A stretch of 64,000 nt of DNA, taken from positions 2,041,501 through 2,105,500 of the forward strand of contig NZ_AP022332.1 of assembly GCF_009936375.1 (NCBI RefSeq), written 5' to 3'. This DNA is from Methylosinus sp. C49 (GTDB lineage: Bacteria > Pseudomonadota > Alphaproteobacteria > Rhizobiales > Beijerinckiaceae). Below are positions 17,764 through 25,156 of the stretch, one piece after another. Under the pieces are notes generated by a model. It was not told the origin of the DNA, did not search any database, and saw only the letters and a list, made by a program, of their open reading frames with translations. Every line of letters begins with the position of its first letter. The stretch's first letter is position 1. Made by a program: the position numbers and the translations under genes.

Positions 17764-19353
17764 TCACCCCAACCTATCCCCGAACAAAAACTCCATCGCC
17801 CGATCCAGCCTGATATGCGGCAGCGGGAGAGGCTCCTTGTCGCGGCCGAGCGAGGCGATCGGCGGGCGGAATTTTAAAAAACGGAAATCGGCGTCCTCCT
17901 CGGCCAGCGCCAGAGCGTCGCCGCGGAAGACATGGCGCGGATCGGCCGGCAATTCGCCGGGGAAGATCGCGCCCTCCGCCACGCCGTCGAACACGTCGTC
18001 GCCGATGCGCTCGCCCTCGATCGGCGTGCCGACGATGGCGGCGAGCGATTCGCCGTCATGCTTGACGATGGCCTCGCGCGTCGCGCGCACGGCGGCGAGC
18101 GCGATCACGTCTATGGTCGCGCCGACGCCCTCGGCCCGCTCGATCGCGCGCGAGGTGAGGTGCCGCAGCACGGCCTCGAGGCGATCGTGACTCGTATGGT
18201 GGAGATGGTCGGCCTTGGTGGCCGCGAAGAGAATGCGGTCGATCTTCGGGCGGAAGATGGTCGAGAGCAGATTGGAGCGGCCGGTGCGAAAGGCCGTCAG
18301 CACATCGGCGAGCGCCGTCTCGAGATCGCGCACGGCGGCGGGGCCGGAGTTCAGCGCGGCGAGCGCGTCCACCAGCACGATCTGCCGATCGAGCCGCGCG
18401 AAATGATCGCGGAAGAAGGGTCGCACCACATGGGTCTTATAGGCTTCGTAGCGGCGCTCCATCATCGCCGCTAGGCTGCCGGACGGGGGCGCCGAACTCT
18501 CCTCCGCCGGCAGCGGCGCGAAGGTCAGCGCGGGCGAGCCCTCGAGCTCGCCCGGCATCAGAAAGCGTCCCGGCGGCAGAGTGGAGAGGGCGAAGCGCTC
18601 CGTCTTGGCGGCGCGCAGATAATTGGTGAACAGCGCCGCGAGCTTGCGCGCCACATCCTCGGAGGCGGGCTCCTGCGGCTCGACGCCCGCCGTCGCGCCG
18701 CGCCAATCGGCGGCGATGGTCGCGCGCGCCGCCGCGGAGGCGGCCTCCAGCGTCTCGCGCGACCATTGCGCATAGGATTTTTCCAGGAGCGGCAGGTCGA
18801 GCAGCCATTCGCCGGGATAATCGACGATGTCTATGTCCAGCCGCGCCGGACCGGGGCGGAAGCTCGACAGCAGACCGGCGGATTTGCGGTCATATTCCAG
18901 CGTCACGCGCAGCTCGGAGATGCGGCGCGTCGATTGTGGCCAATGGCGATCGGCGCCGGTCAGCGCGGAGAGGTGCTCCTCATAGGAGAAGCGCGGCACG
19001 GCGTCGTCCGGCTGCGGATCGAGATGGGCGCTGCGCAGGCGATTTTCGGCGGCGACGCGGAAGACGGGCAGCTGATTCTTGCGGCCATGCGCGGCGTCCC
19101 GCGCGGCGACGGCGCGGGTCAGATGATGCACTAGTGAGGTGATGAACACCGTCTTGCCCGAGCGCGACAGGCCGGTGACGCCGAGCCGCAAGCGCCCGCC
19201 CGCCAGAAAATCCTTGAGGCTGGCGGCGGCGACGGTGGTGTCGAAGAGAAGATCGGAAATCTGCGACAAGGTGGCGGCTCGGGTGTGCGGGTCGCCTCTC
19301 GTGTAACAAGCGGCCGGCGATTTGGGTAGGGCGCGCAATGTTCGCCAGCGCAC
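17764..19353 (-). CDS. YcjX-like P-loop protein (DUF463)
   Basis: About 529 residues from GTG 19353, or about 501 if translation begins at TTG 19269; family members suggest the shorter form. The P loop GVTGLSRSGKTVFITSLVHHL and the DIDVDYPGEWLLDLPLL-type Walker B region (here DIVDYPGEWLLDLPLL) identify the YcjX family, GTPase-like proteins found in proteobacterial stress regulons. KIDRILFAATKADHLHHT resembles a nucleotide-specificity motif. In many genomes a YcjF/DUF697 membrane gene follows; none is present here. The C terminus ends LDRAMEFLFGDRLG as in the family. Confidence 0.85.
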   Translation of the reverse strand: MRWRTLRALPKSPAACYTRGDPHTRAATLSQISDLLFDTTVAAASLKDFLAGGRLRLGVTGLSRSGKTVFITSLVHHLTRAVAARDAAHGRKNQLPVFRVAAENRLRSAHLDPQPDDAVPRFSYEEHLSALTGADRHWPQSTRRISELRVTLEYDRKSAGLLSSFRPGPARLDIDIVDYPGEWLLDLPLLEKSYAQWSRETLEAASAAARATIAADWRGATAGVEPQEPASEDVARKLAALFTNYLRAAKTERFALSTLPPGRFLMPGELEGSPALTFAPLPAEESSAPPSGSLAAMMERRYEAYKTHVVRPFFRDHFARLDRQIVLVDALAALNSGPAAVRDLETALADVLTAFRTGRSNLLSTIFRPKIDRILFAATKADHLHHTSHDRLEAVLRHLTSRAIERAEGVGATIDVIALAAVRATREAIVKHDGESLAAIVGTPIEGERIGDDVFDGVAEGAIFPGELPADPRHVFRGDALALAEEDADFRFLKFRPPIASLGRDKEPLPLPHIRLDRAMEFLFGDRLG

Positions 19354-19424
19354 AAACGCCAGGGAGAGCGGCGGCTAGTCTCCACACATCGCAAACGACG
19401 CGAAACACGAAACGGAGAACATCA

Positions 19425-19541
19425 ATGAAGAAGCTTTTCCTGACCCTCGGCCTGATCGCCGGCTTCGTCTTCAGCGCCGCCGGCGCGCAGGCCTTCAATC
19501 CGCAGCCCGATCCGCCCGGCGTCCACGGCGGCGACGAGTGA
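19425..19541 (+). CDS. 38-residue exported peptide ending in an FNPQPDPPG motif
   Basis: ATG 19425 follows GGAGA at good spacing. The product is a signal peptide (MKKLFLTLGLIAGFVFSAAG, cleaved after AQA) plus only about fifteen mature residues, FNPQPDPPGVHGGDE. The FNPQP(D/E)PPG string is a recurring tail in otherwise unrelated small exported proteins of proteobacteria; I know of no assigned function. A strong hairpin terminator follows directly, so this is a complete monocistronic gene. Its brevity explains why it could be missed by automatic callers. Confidence 0.75.
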   Translation: MKKLFLTLGLIAGFVFSAAGAQAFNPQPDPPGVHGGDE

Positions 19542-19552
19542 GGGTTCGTAGA

Positions 19553-19576
19553 GGCCGCGGTCATCCGCGGCCTTTT
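19553..19576 (+). terminator. Rho-independent terminator after the FNPQPDPPG peptide gene
   Basis: GGCCGCGG-TCAT-CCGCGGCC followed by TTTT, 11 bases after the stop codon. The perfect eight-base stem and four-base loop support the small gene being real. Confidence 0.88.
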
Positions 19577-19590
19577 CGCTTTTGAAGGGC

Positions 19591-20127
19591 TCAGTCCGGC
19601 TCGTCGGCGATTCCGCCGCGCAGATCGCCCGGCGTCACGAATCGCTCGAGATGGCCGGCGCCTTCGCCGACCATCGCCCAATCCTCGGCGTCGAAATCCA
19701 GCACTGCCAGCGCCGCGGTCGGATATTTGGAGCGCATGCGGGTGAGCGCCTCGGGCTCGCCGTCGGAGGCGAGGGCGGAGGCGAGCTCGGCGAAGCCGGG
19801 ATTATGCCCGATGGCAAGGAGAGTGGAGATCTCGGCCGGCGTCTGACGCACGGCGTCCAGCAGCCGATCGGGCGTCGCGAGGTAGAATTCATCGTCCAGC
19901 CTGTGCTCGACCTCCTTGGGAAAGGCCTCGAGCGTCAGATCCAGCGTGCGCTTGGCGCGGCGCGCGTCGGAGGCGACGGCGAGATCCGGCGCCAGCCCGG
20001 CCTCGGCCAGATAGCGGCCGACGGAGCGGGCGTCCTCCTCGCCGCGCTTCGTCAGCGGGCGCTGGCGATCGCCCCCCGCGGAATGGGCGTCGGCTTTGGC
20101 GTGGCGCAGCAGGATGAGACGTCGCAT
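19591..20127 (-). CDS. SixA-like histidine phosphatase
   Basis: A 178-residue member of the histidine phosphatase superfamily. The phosphate-accepting RHG-type motif is LILLRHAKADAHS at the N terminus, followed by RPLTKRGEEDA, VASDARRAKRTLDL and IGHNPGFAELAS with the second catalytic histidine. SixA enzymes dephosphorylate histidine phosphotransfer domains; small homologues act on other phosphates. Two adjacent ATGs are possible; 20127 is preferred because GAAAG lies at better spacing. It converges on the terminator of the peptide gene. Confidence 0.85.
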   Translation of the reverse strand: MRRLILLRHAKADAHSAGGDRQRPLTKRGEEDARSVGRYLAEAGLAPDLAVASDARRAKRTLDLTLEAFPKEVEHRLDDEFYLATPDRLLDAVRQTPAEISTLLAIGHNPGFAELASALASDGEPEALTRMRSKYPTAALAVLDFDAEDWAMVGEGAGHLERFVTPGDLRGGIADEPD

Positions 20128-20490
20128 CATTCTTTCGGCCCGATCGCTAGACGGCGGCCCGGAGCGGGAGCGCCCCGAGCGGCATTTTTTCATAAAATCG
20201 CCACGTCGGCGCGCCGGAGCCCGTCCGGCCGAAATCACTCTTTGCCGATCATAGCGAAAGTTTCGCGACGCGGCGCGCCCATATGCGTGGCGCCGCCCGC
20301 CGGTCCGGCGAGCGAAATGCCGCGCCGATCCGCTCGCGCGCGAGGTTTTCGAAGCGCCTCGGTTGCGCTATAGCATTTTCCCCGATGGCGCCTCGCCGCC
20401 ATCCCGCGCGCGCGTGGACGGAATCTCGCGCGCGTGGCGGACATCGAGGATTGCGGCGCTCGCGCCGTGGGAACTGGGGGAAGGAAACGC
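20128..20490. other. 363-bp intergenic region between the SixA-like gene and a small unknown gene
   Basis: No credible coding frame is seen; frames crossing it are Arg-rich shadows. It contains an AT-richer patch (GCATTTTTTCATAAAATC around 20182-20200) that could serve the divergent promoters, GC-rich dyads around 20280-20320, and GGGGGAAGGAAA, a ribosome binding site for the gene starting at 20491. Confidence 0.45.
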
Positions 20491-20796
20491 ATGATCCGCG
20501 AATTCCAATATCGTGGCGAAACTTTCAGGGTCAACGCGCATGGCGTCGCCGGTCACGAGGAGGTGTTCATCATGCACCTCGTCGACGGCGAGGAAGAGGG
20601 CGAGATCTCCATCGATCGCATGACCGAGGAGAACGACACCAGCGCGCCGATCGACGCCATCTGCGTGATGCTGTGTGACAAGCTCATCATCGAGAACAGC
20701 ATCGCCGTCGCCGATCCGGACGGAGCCTTCGCCTGGGTCGAGATGAAGACGCAGCGCGACGTGCTCCCCACCCGCGACGATTGGGCCACGCACTGA
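20491..20796 (+). CDS. Hypothetical protein, 101 aa
   Basis: An acidic cytoplasmic protein starting at ATG 20491 with AAGGAAA upstream; a longer frame exists to 20434 but its extension is Arg/Gly-rich and has no ribosome binding site. MIREFQYRGETFRVNAHGVA suggests a beta hairpin start, followed by EEVFIMHLVDGEEEGEISID. It has two cysteines close together (AICVMLCDKL). No family is recognised. Base composition fits the chromosome. Confidence 0.6.
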   Translation: MIREFQYRGETFRVNAHGVAGHEEVFIMHLVDGEEEGEISIDRMTEENDTSAPIDAICVMLCDKLIIENSIAVADPDGAFAWVEMKTQRDVLPTRDDWATH

Positions 20797-20910
20797 GGCG
20801 GCGCCGGCCCGCCGCGAGCGTGGGCCGGCGGCGAGTATTCTTTGTCGAGAGGCCGCCTCGTGCGGCTTCTCGACGAAAAGCGGCGCGCAGCCGCGCCACG
20901 GATTTTACGC

Positions 20911-21276
20911 ATGAGCTTCGACCCCGCCGCGCCTGCGGCCGAACGGATCGATTTCACGCATTTTTTGGCCGTCGACATTCGCATCGGCACGATCGTCGCC
21001 GCCCATGCCTTTCCCGAGGCGCGCAAGCCCGCCTACAAGCTCGAGATCGATTTCGGCCCCGGCCTCGGCGTGAAGCGCTCAAGCGCGCAGATCACGACGC
21101 ATTACGATGTTTCGACGCTGGTCGGGCGTCAGGTGGCGGCGGTGGTGAATTTCCCGCCGCGCCAGATCGGCAAATTCATGTCCGAGGTGCTGACGCTCGG
21201 CTTTCCCGATGAAAATGGCGATGTGGTGCTGGTCGCGCCGGAACGGGCCGTGCCGAATGGGGCGCGGCTGTATTGA
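20911..21276 (+). CDS. csaA: CsaA-like tRNA-binding protein
   Basis: A 121-residue OB-fold protein of the CsaA class. DFTHFLAVDIRIGTIVAAHA, YKLEIDFGPGLGVKRSSAQI and VVNFPPRQIGKFMSEVLTLG are the conserved segments shared with the tRNA-binding domain of MetRS and with CsaA, which is described as an export-related chaperone and tRNA-binding dimer. ATG 20911 (MSFDPAAPAAERIDF) is chosen over the in-frame start 69 bases earlier because the family starts here. Monocistronic. Confidence 0.88.
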   Translation: MSFDPAAPAAERIDFTHFLAVDIRIGTIVAAHAFPEARKPAYKLEIDFGPGLGVKRSSAQITTHYDVSTLVGRQVAAVVNFPPRQIGKFMSEVLTLGFPDENGDVVLVAPERAVPNGARLY

Positions 21277-21295
21277 GGGGCGGCGGCTCGCCGCA

Positions 21296-21409
21296 TTATT
21301 TGAAGATGTTGAACCAACCGAACAGATCGACCAGAGACTCGAATGTCTCCAGCCAGCCATTCCAGGCGAATATCCGCTCTCGAATCGTCGGCGGTTCTTG
21401 TTCCGACAT
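21296..21409 (-). CDS. Possible small protein, 37 aa
   Basis: A minus-strand frame open from 21481; ATG 21409 gives 37 residues (SEQEPPTIRERIFAWNGWLE, then a hydrophobic tail ending FGWFNIFK). The aromatic, amphipathic C terminus looks like real protein rather than a shadow, and no gene is on the other strand here. No ribosome binding site is obvious and no family is known, so confidence is low. Confidence 0.3.
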   Translation of the reverse strand: MSEQEPPTIRERIFAWNGWLETFESLVDLFGWFNIFK

Positions 21410-21444
21410 CGTCGTGGCGGAACCCTCGTCCCGCTCCCCGCGAA

Positions 21445-21477
21445 TTGAAATTTCGATTTTGTATGCTATTGTCATAC
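21445..21477 (+). promoter_or_regulatory. Promoter and inverted repeat of the DUF1778/GNAT module
   Basis: TTGAAA at 21445-21450 and TATTGT at 21467-21472 are 16 bases apart. An inverted repeat GTATG-N7-CATAC at 21461-21477 overlaps the -10, and GAAATTTC at 21447-21454 overlaps the -35. Transcription would start within a base or two of the antitoxin ATG (21480), again suggesting a leaderless message. The dyad is the likely antitoxin operator. Confidence 0.5.
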
Positions 21478-21479
21478 GC

Positions 21480-21758
21480 ATGAAAGAGCAATCCGCAGCA
21501 ACCTCCGTCCTGAGCGTGAGGGTCTCGCCCGCCGAGCGCGCTCTGCTCGAGGAGGCGGCGGCTCAGTCGCGCACGACGTTGAGCGAATTCATGCGTCGCA
21601 AAGCCGTGGAGGCGGCGGAGGCCGAGGTGCTCGAGCGGGGCGTCGTCACCATAGCGGCGAAAGATTGGGAGGCGTTCGAGGCGTGGCTCGAACGTCCCGC
21701 TGAGCCGATAGCTGCGCTTTCAGCATTGGCGCGGCGAGCGCCTTCTTGGAAAAAATGA
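21480..21758 (+). CDS. DUF1778 antitoxin (AtaR/TacA-like)
   Basis: A 92-residue protein starting at ATG 21480. SVLSVRVSPAERALLEEAAA then QSRTTLSEFMRRKAVEAAEA is the ribbon-helix-helix of DUF1778 antitoxins, and the C terminus LSALARRAPSWKK is the toxin-embracing tail. Its stop overlaps the toxin ATG (ATGA). It should neutralise the GNAT toxin and repress the operon. A longer in-frame start at 21273 runs through unrelated sequence and is not used. Confidence 0.88.
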   Translation: MKEQSAATSVLSVRVSPAERALLEEAAAQSRTTLSEFMRRKAVEAAEAEVLERGVVTIAAKDWEAFEAWLERPAEPIAALSALARRAPSWKK

Positions 21759-22276
21759 AGATCGCGGCGCCGTCGCCGCCGCGGCCGCTCCGGGCAAGCG
21801 ACGACCGCAGCCGGTTCGATTGCGGGCGAGCGTCGCTCAATGACTGGTTTTGCCGCCGCGCGTGGATCAACCAGCTCAATGACGTATCGCGCGTCAATGT
21901 GATGACGGCCGGCGACATGGGCCTCATTGTCGCCTATGTGGCGATGAGCGCGGCGCAGATCGAGCGCGCCTATCTGCCGAAGCCGCAGCAACGCAATCGC
22001 CCCGATCCCGTGCCCGTCCTACTGCTCGGACAGCTCGCGGTGGACAAGGCCTGTCAGGGAAGGGGATACGCCGCCGACCTTCTCTTCTTTGCTTTCGAGA
22101 CGGCCCTGCGTGTTTCCGAGAGCATCGGCGGCGCCGGCCTCATCACGCATCCGCTCGACGACAATGCGCGGAGCTTTTACGCGCGATGGGGGTTTTGCGA
22201 GCTGCCCCATGATCCTCGCCGCGCGATGATTATTCGCATGGCCGATTTGCGGCTGAGCTTCGCGGAGCGTCGCTGA
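21755..22276 (+). CDS. GNAT acetyltransferase toxin (AtaT/TacT-like)
   Basis: A 173-residue GNAT protein. FDCGRASLNDWFCRRAWINQ near the N terminus is the CG..LN.FL signature of TA-linked acetyltransferases; VLLLGQLAVDKACQGRGYAA is the acetyl-CoA-binding R/Q-x-x-G-x-G/A motif; DDNARSFYARWGFCELPHDP is motif B. Related toxins acetylate aminoacyl-tRNA and stop translation. Start ATG 21755 overlaps the antitoxin stop; an earlier TTG at 21746 is less likely. The pair is complete. Confidence 0.88.
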   Translation: MKIAAPSPPRPLRASDDRSRFDCGRASLNDWFCRRAWINQLNDVSRVNVMTAGDMGLIVAYVAMSAAQIERAYLPKPQQRNRPDPVPVLLLGQLAVDKACQGRGYAADLLFFAFETALRVSESIGGAGLITHPLDDNARSFYARWGFCELPHDPRRAMIIRMADLRLSFAERR

Positions 22277-22286
22277 GGCGCTCGTC

Positions 22287-23372
22287 TCACGTCTGTCCCG
22301 GCCGCAGCCGATAGAAGATGTGATGGCCGATCTTGTCCATCTTCTTCAGCTGCTTGGCCCAGCGCGGCTTCACGTAATTGGCATGGTAATGCGTCGAGCG
22401 GCCGACGTCCGAAATATAGGTGTGCCCGTTCATCACCTCGTCGGCGACGCGCTGCGCTGTGGCCCATGAGTCGGGCTCGGTGACGCGCAGCTTGCGGCCC
22501 TCGCAGGCGAAGGAGAATTGGCAGGCCTTGTAATGGCTGCGGTTCTGATAGACGACGCCGCAGACGCTGGTCGGATAGAGGCCCGAGGACACGCGGTTCA
22601 GCACCACTTGCGCCACCGCCGCCTGGCCCGCCTCCGGCTCGCTGCGCGATTCGAAATAGACCGCCTCGGCGAGGCAGCGCTTCTCGCGCGCCAGCTTGTC
22701 GGGGTCGATGAGCGAGGCGTAATCGGGCGGCGTCTTCATGTCTTTCAGCGCGTGCGAGGGCGCGAAGGAGGCGACGGCGATCGGCACGGCGTCGGGCTGC
22801 GCCGGCGTCGAGGAGGCGAGCGCCGCGGCGCGCGCGACCTGCGGCGTCGCGCCATGGGCGGCGCGCTCGCGCATCGCTTCGGAGATGCGCTGCGTCGTCG
22901 CCGACCCTCGCTGCGAGGGCGAGGCCTGGCCATTGCCGCGCTGCGTCGTCGGCGCGCCGCCGGAATCGGCGGGGAGATCGGCGGCTTCCGGCTCGGCGAG
23001 CGAGATGGTCGTCGTCTCGCTGTCCGCGCCCAGCGAAACCTCCACTGTCTCGCCGTCATTGCGCCGCGTGTCGAAGGAGGGGCGCATGGCGATGACGGGA
23101 TCGCCCTTTTTGGTGCGATCCACCTCGGGGAACGCCTCGGCGTGGGGCTTCAGCGCGGCATGCGGCTCGCGCTCGTCGGGCTGCGCATGAACGTCCTCCT
23201 GCGAGCCGATGGCGAGGCGCGCCGTCTGCAGGCGCGCCAGATGCGGCGCTATGTTCCAGCCTTGCGAAGGGTCCTGGCCGGCGGCCGCGGTGAAGGACAC
23301 CAACAGGCCAGCGCCCAGCCACCAGGGCGCGATGACGCCTATGGCCCAGCTCACTCCCGACCGACGACCCAT
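22287..23372 (-). CDS. SleB/CwlJ-type cell wall hydrolase
   Basis: A 361-residue protein with one N-terminal hydrophobic segment (WAIGVIAPWWLGAGLLVSF), a long low-complexity linker rich in Ala, Pro and Thr, and a C-terminal hydrolase_2 domain: CLAEAVYFESRSEPEAGQAA with the catalytic glutamate, then VVLNRVSSGLYPTSVCGVVY and CQFSFACEGR. In other bacteria this fold cleaves peptidoglycan as a lytic enzyme. ATG 23372 (MGRRSGVSW) is chosen; the upstream extension is not typical. It is probably anchored in the inner membrane facing the periplasm. Confidence 0.88.
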   Translation of the reverse strand: MGRRSGVSWAIGVIAPWWLGAGLLVSFTAAAGQDPSQGWNIAPHLARLQTARLAIGSQEDVHAQPDEREPHAALKPHAEAFPEVDRTKKGDPVIAMRPSFDTRRNDGETVEVSLGADSETTTISLAEPEAADLPADSGGAPTTQRGNGQASPSQRGSATTQRISEAMRERAAHGATPQVARAAALASSTPAQPDAVPIAVASFAPSHALKDMKTPPDYASLIDPDKLAREKRCLAEAVYFESRSEPEAGQAAVAQVVLNRVSSGLYPTSVCGVVYQNRSHYKACQFSFACEGRKLRVTEPDSWATAQRVADEVMNGHTYISDVGRSTHYHANYVKPRWAKQLKKMDKIGHHIFYRLRPGQT

Positions 23373-23510
23373 ACGCTGACGCCCCGTCTCGACTCGCGAA
23401 GCGTGGCCGAAACGCCACACGCAAACGCAGAAAAGCTCACGGGGAAAACTTATCGCGCATTAGGCTTGCGGGTCGGTTAAGGCGGCGCTCCTCGCATGTC
23501 CCGCTTTGGA

Positions 23511-23930
23511 TCATTCGCCGAGAAGATGCGCGACGAGTTCGCGCGTCTGCGCGCCATGGCGATGCTCGAAGAGATAGATCGCCTGCCATGTGCCCAGAAC
23601 CAATGCGCCGCGCGACAGCGGGATGGAGAGCTGCGTCTGTGTCAGCGCCGTGCGGATGTGGGCGGGCATATCGTCCGGGCCTTCGGTGTCGTGCTCGTAG
23701 AGCCCGTCGCCCTCGGGCGCGAGCCCTGCGAAGGCGCGCTCGAGATCGCGCAGCACGGCCGGATCGGCGTTCTCCTGAATGGTGAGCGAGGCTGATGTAT
23801 GCCGGCAGAACAGCGTCAGCAGACCGGTCGTCAGCCCCTCGCCGCGCGCCCAGGCGGAAACGACGCGGGTGACGTCGTAAAAGCCCTTGCCGCGGGTTTC
23901 GACGTGGAAATGGTGGAGCGATTGGCGCAT
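23511..23930 (-). CDS. YjbQ family protein (UPF0047)
   Basis: A 139-residue cytoplasmic protein of full family length. LTLFCRHTSASLTIQENADP and the C-terminal GTWQAIYLFEHRHGAQTREL carry the conserved His/Glu cluster of the YjbQ family, members of which show weak thiamine-phosphate synthase activity in vitro; the physiological role is unsettled. ATG 23930 is the first codon matching the family. It is 138 bases downstream of the SleB-type gene start, on the same strand but before it. Confidence 0.9.
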   Translation of the reverse strand: MRQSLHHFHVETRGKGFYDVTRVVSAWARGEGLTTGLLTLFCRHTSASLTIQENADPAVLRDLERAFAGLAPEGDGLYEHDTEGPDDMPAHIRTALTQTQLSIPLSRGALVLGTWQAIYLFEHRHGAQTRELVAHLLGE

Positions 23931-23969
23931 GGGGGAAATGTGCGGCCGACGCGCCGCGAAGTCCAGCGT

Positions 23970-25073
23970 TCAGGCGAGCGCGCCGGATGCGGGATGCGGA
24001 TGGCGTGGCGCGGCGGCTCTTTCTCGGCTGCGTCTCTCCGCGTTCCAGCGCAGCAGCGGCTGCTCGAGAAGGCGATGGCTCGCGGAAGCGATCGCGACCG
24101 TGAGGAGAAAAGCGACGCCCTTTTGCGCGAGACCGAATTCGGAGCCGCTGGCGATGAAGAGCGCGAGAATCGGCAGATGCCAAAGATAGACGCCATAGGA
24201 GATGGCGCCGAGATAGGCGAGCGGCCGGTTCGAGAGGATGCGGGCGGAAAGCGACGCTGGATTGAATCGGCAGTCGATGACGACGATCGCCGAGATGACG
24301 GCGAGCAGAGTGTAGCCGAAGATCGCCAGCGCGACGCCGTCTATGTCCGTATAGGCGCCCAATATCGGCATTGCGGCGAGCAGCGTCGCCGACAGCGTCG
24401 GCCGGGTCCTCAGCCATTCGACGAGAGCGGCGCGCAGGCGAGGCATAGACAGCGCCACGGCCAGAGCGCAGCCGACCAGCAGCTCGTCTATGCGCGTGTC
24501 GAAGCCGTGATAGATGCGAAACATCCGTGCGCCGTCATAGAGGACGAGCCAGCGCCAGAGCGTCACGACCGCGACGCCCATGAGGATCGCCTTCAGAAGG
24601 TCGGAGCGCGACAAGCGCGTGGCGCCTGCGGCGAACAGCAGGGGCCAGCTCAGATAGAATTGCTGTTCGACCGCCAGCGACCAGGTGTGGCAGAAATAGA
24701 AAGAGTCGCCGAAACGCTCGATGAAGGCGCGCTTCCAATTGCTCGTGTAGGTGAGGACGAAGGCGAGGTCGCCCGGCAGCTCATGGGGCGGGATGGAGAG
24801 AGCGGCGACGATGACCGTCGTTCCCAGCGCCATCGCCCAGAGGGCCGGCGCGAGACGAATGGTGCGGCGCAGGAAAAAGGAGGAGAAGCGATAGCTTCCC
24901 GCCTCCAGCTCGTCGAGCAGGAGCGTCGTGATGAGATAGCCACTCAGCACGAAGAAAATGTCGACGCCGACAAAGCCGCCCGTCGGCAGATTGTGCCAGT
25001 AATGAAACAGGATCACGAAAAGCACGGCGAGGCCGCGCAGGCCGTCCAGAGCGGCCGCTCTCGAATTCATCAT
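23970..25073 (-). CDS. Acyltransferase 3 family membrane protein (OafA-like)
   Basis: A 367-residue protein with about ten membrane segments. AALDGLRGLAVLFVILFHYWH with the essential histidine and GGFVGVDIFFVLSGYLITTL are the hallmark of acyltransferase-3 proteins that O-acylate sugars of cell-surface polysaccharides. The usual SGNH domain is absent. ATG 25073 or 25070 is preferred; the in-frame ATG 25112 falls inside an inverted repeat that is probably regulatory. The acceptor cannot be told from context. Confidence 0.9.
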   Translation of the reverse strand: MMNSRAAALDGLRGLAVLFVILFHYWHNLPTGGFVGVDIFFVLSGYLITTLLLDELEAGSYRFSSFFLRRTIRLAPALWAMALGTTVIVAALSIPPHELPGDLAFVLTYTSNWKRAFIERFGDSFYFCHTWSLAVEQQFYLSWPLLFAAGATRLSRSDLLKAILMGVAVVTLWRWLVLYDGARMFRIYHGFDTRIDELLVGCALAVALSMPRLRAALVEWLRTRPTLSATLLAAMPILGAYTDIDGVALAIFGYTLLAVISAIVVIDCRFNPASLSARILSNRPLAYLGAISYGVYLWHLPILALFIASGSEFGLAQKGVAFLLTVAIASASHRLLEQPLLRWNAERRSRERAAAPRHPHPASGALA

Positions 25074-25090
25074 TGAAACGCCTCGAAATA

Positions 25091-25120
25091 TTACGGGAGC
25101 CGTCTGCGACAATCCCGTAA
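25091..25120. promoter_or_regulatory. Inverted repeat TTACGGGA-N14-TCCCGTAA
   Basis: Perfect eight-base arms whose centres are 22 bases apart, two helical turns, lying between the ppdK stop and the acyltransferase start. The spacing suggests a dimeric regulator site for the acyltransferase; as RNA it could also act as a weak hairpin after ppdK, but there is no T-run. Confidence 0.4.
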
Positions 25121-25156
25121 GTAGTCTCGGCGAGAGTTCTTAACGAAAGGTTGTGC

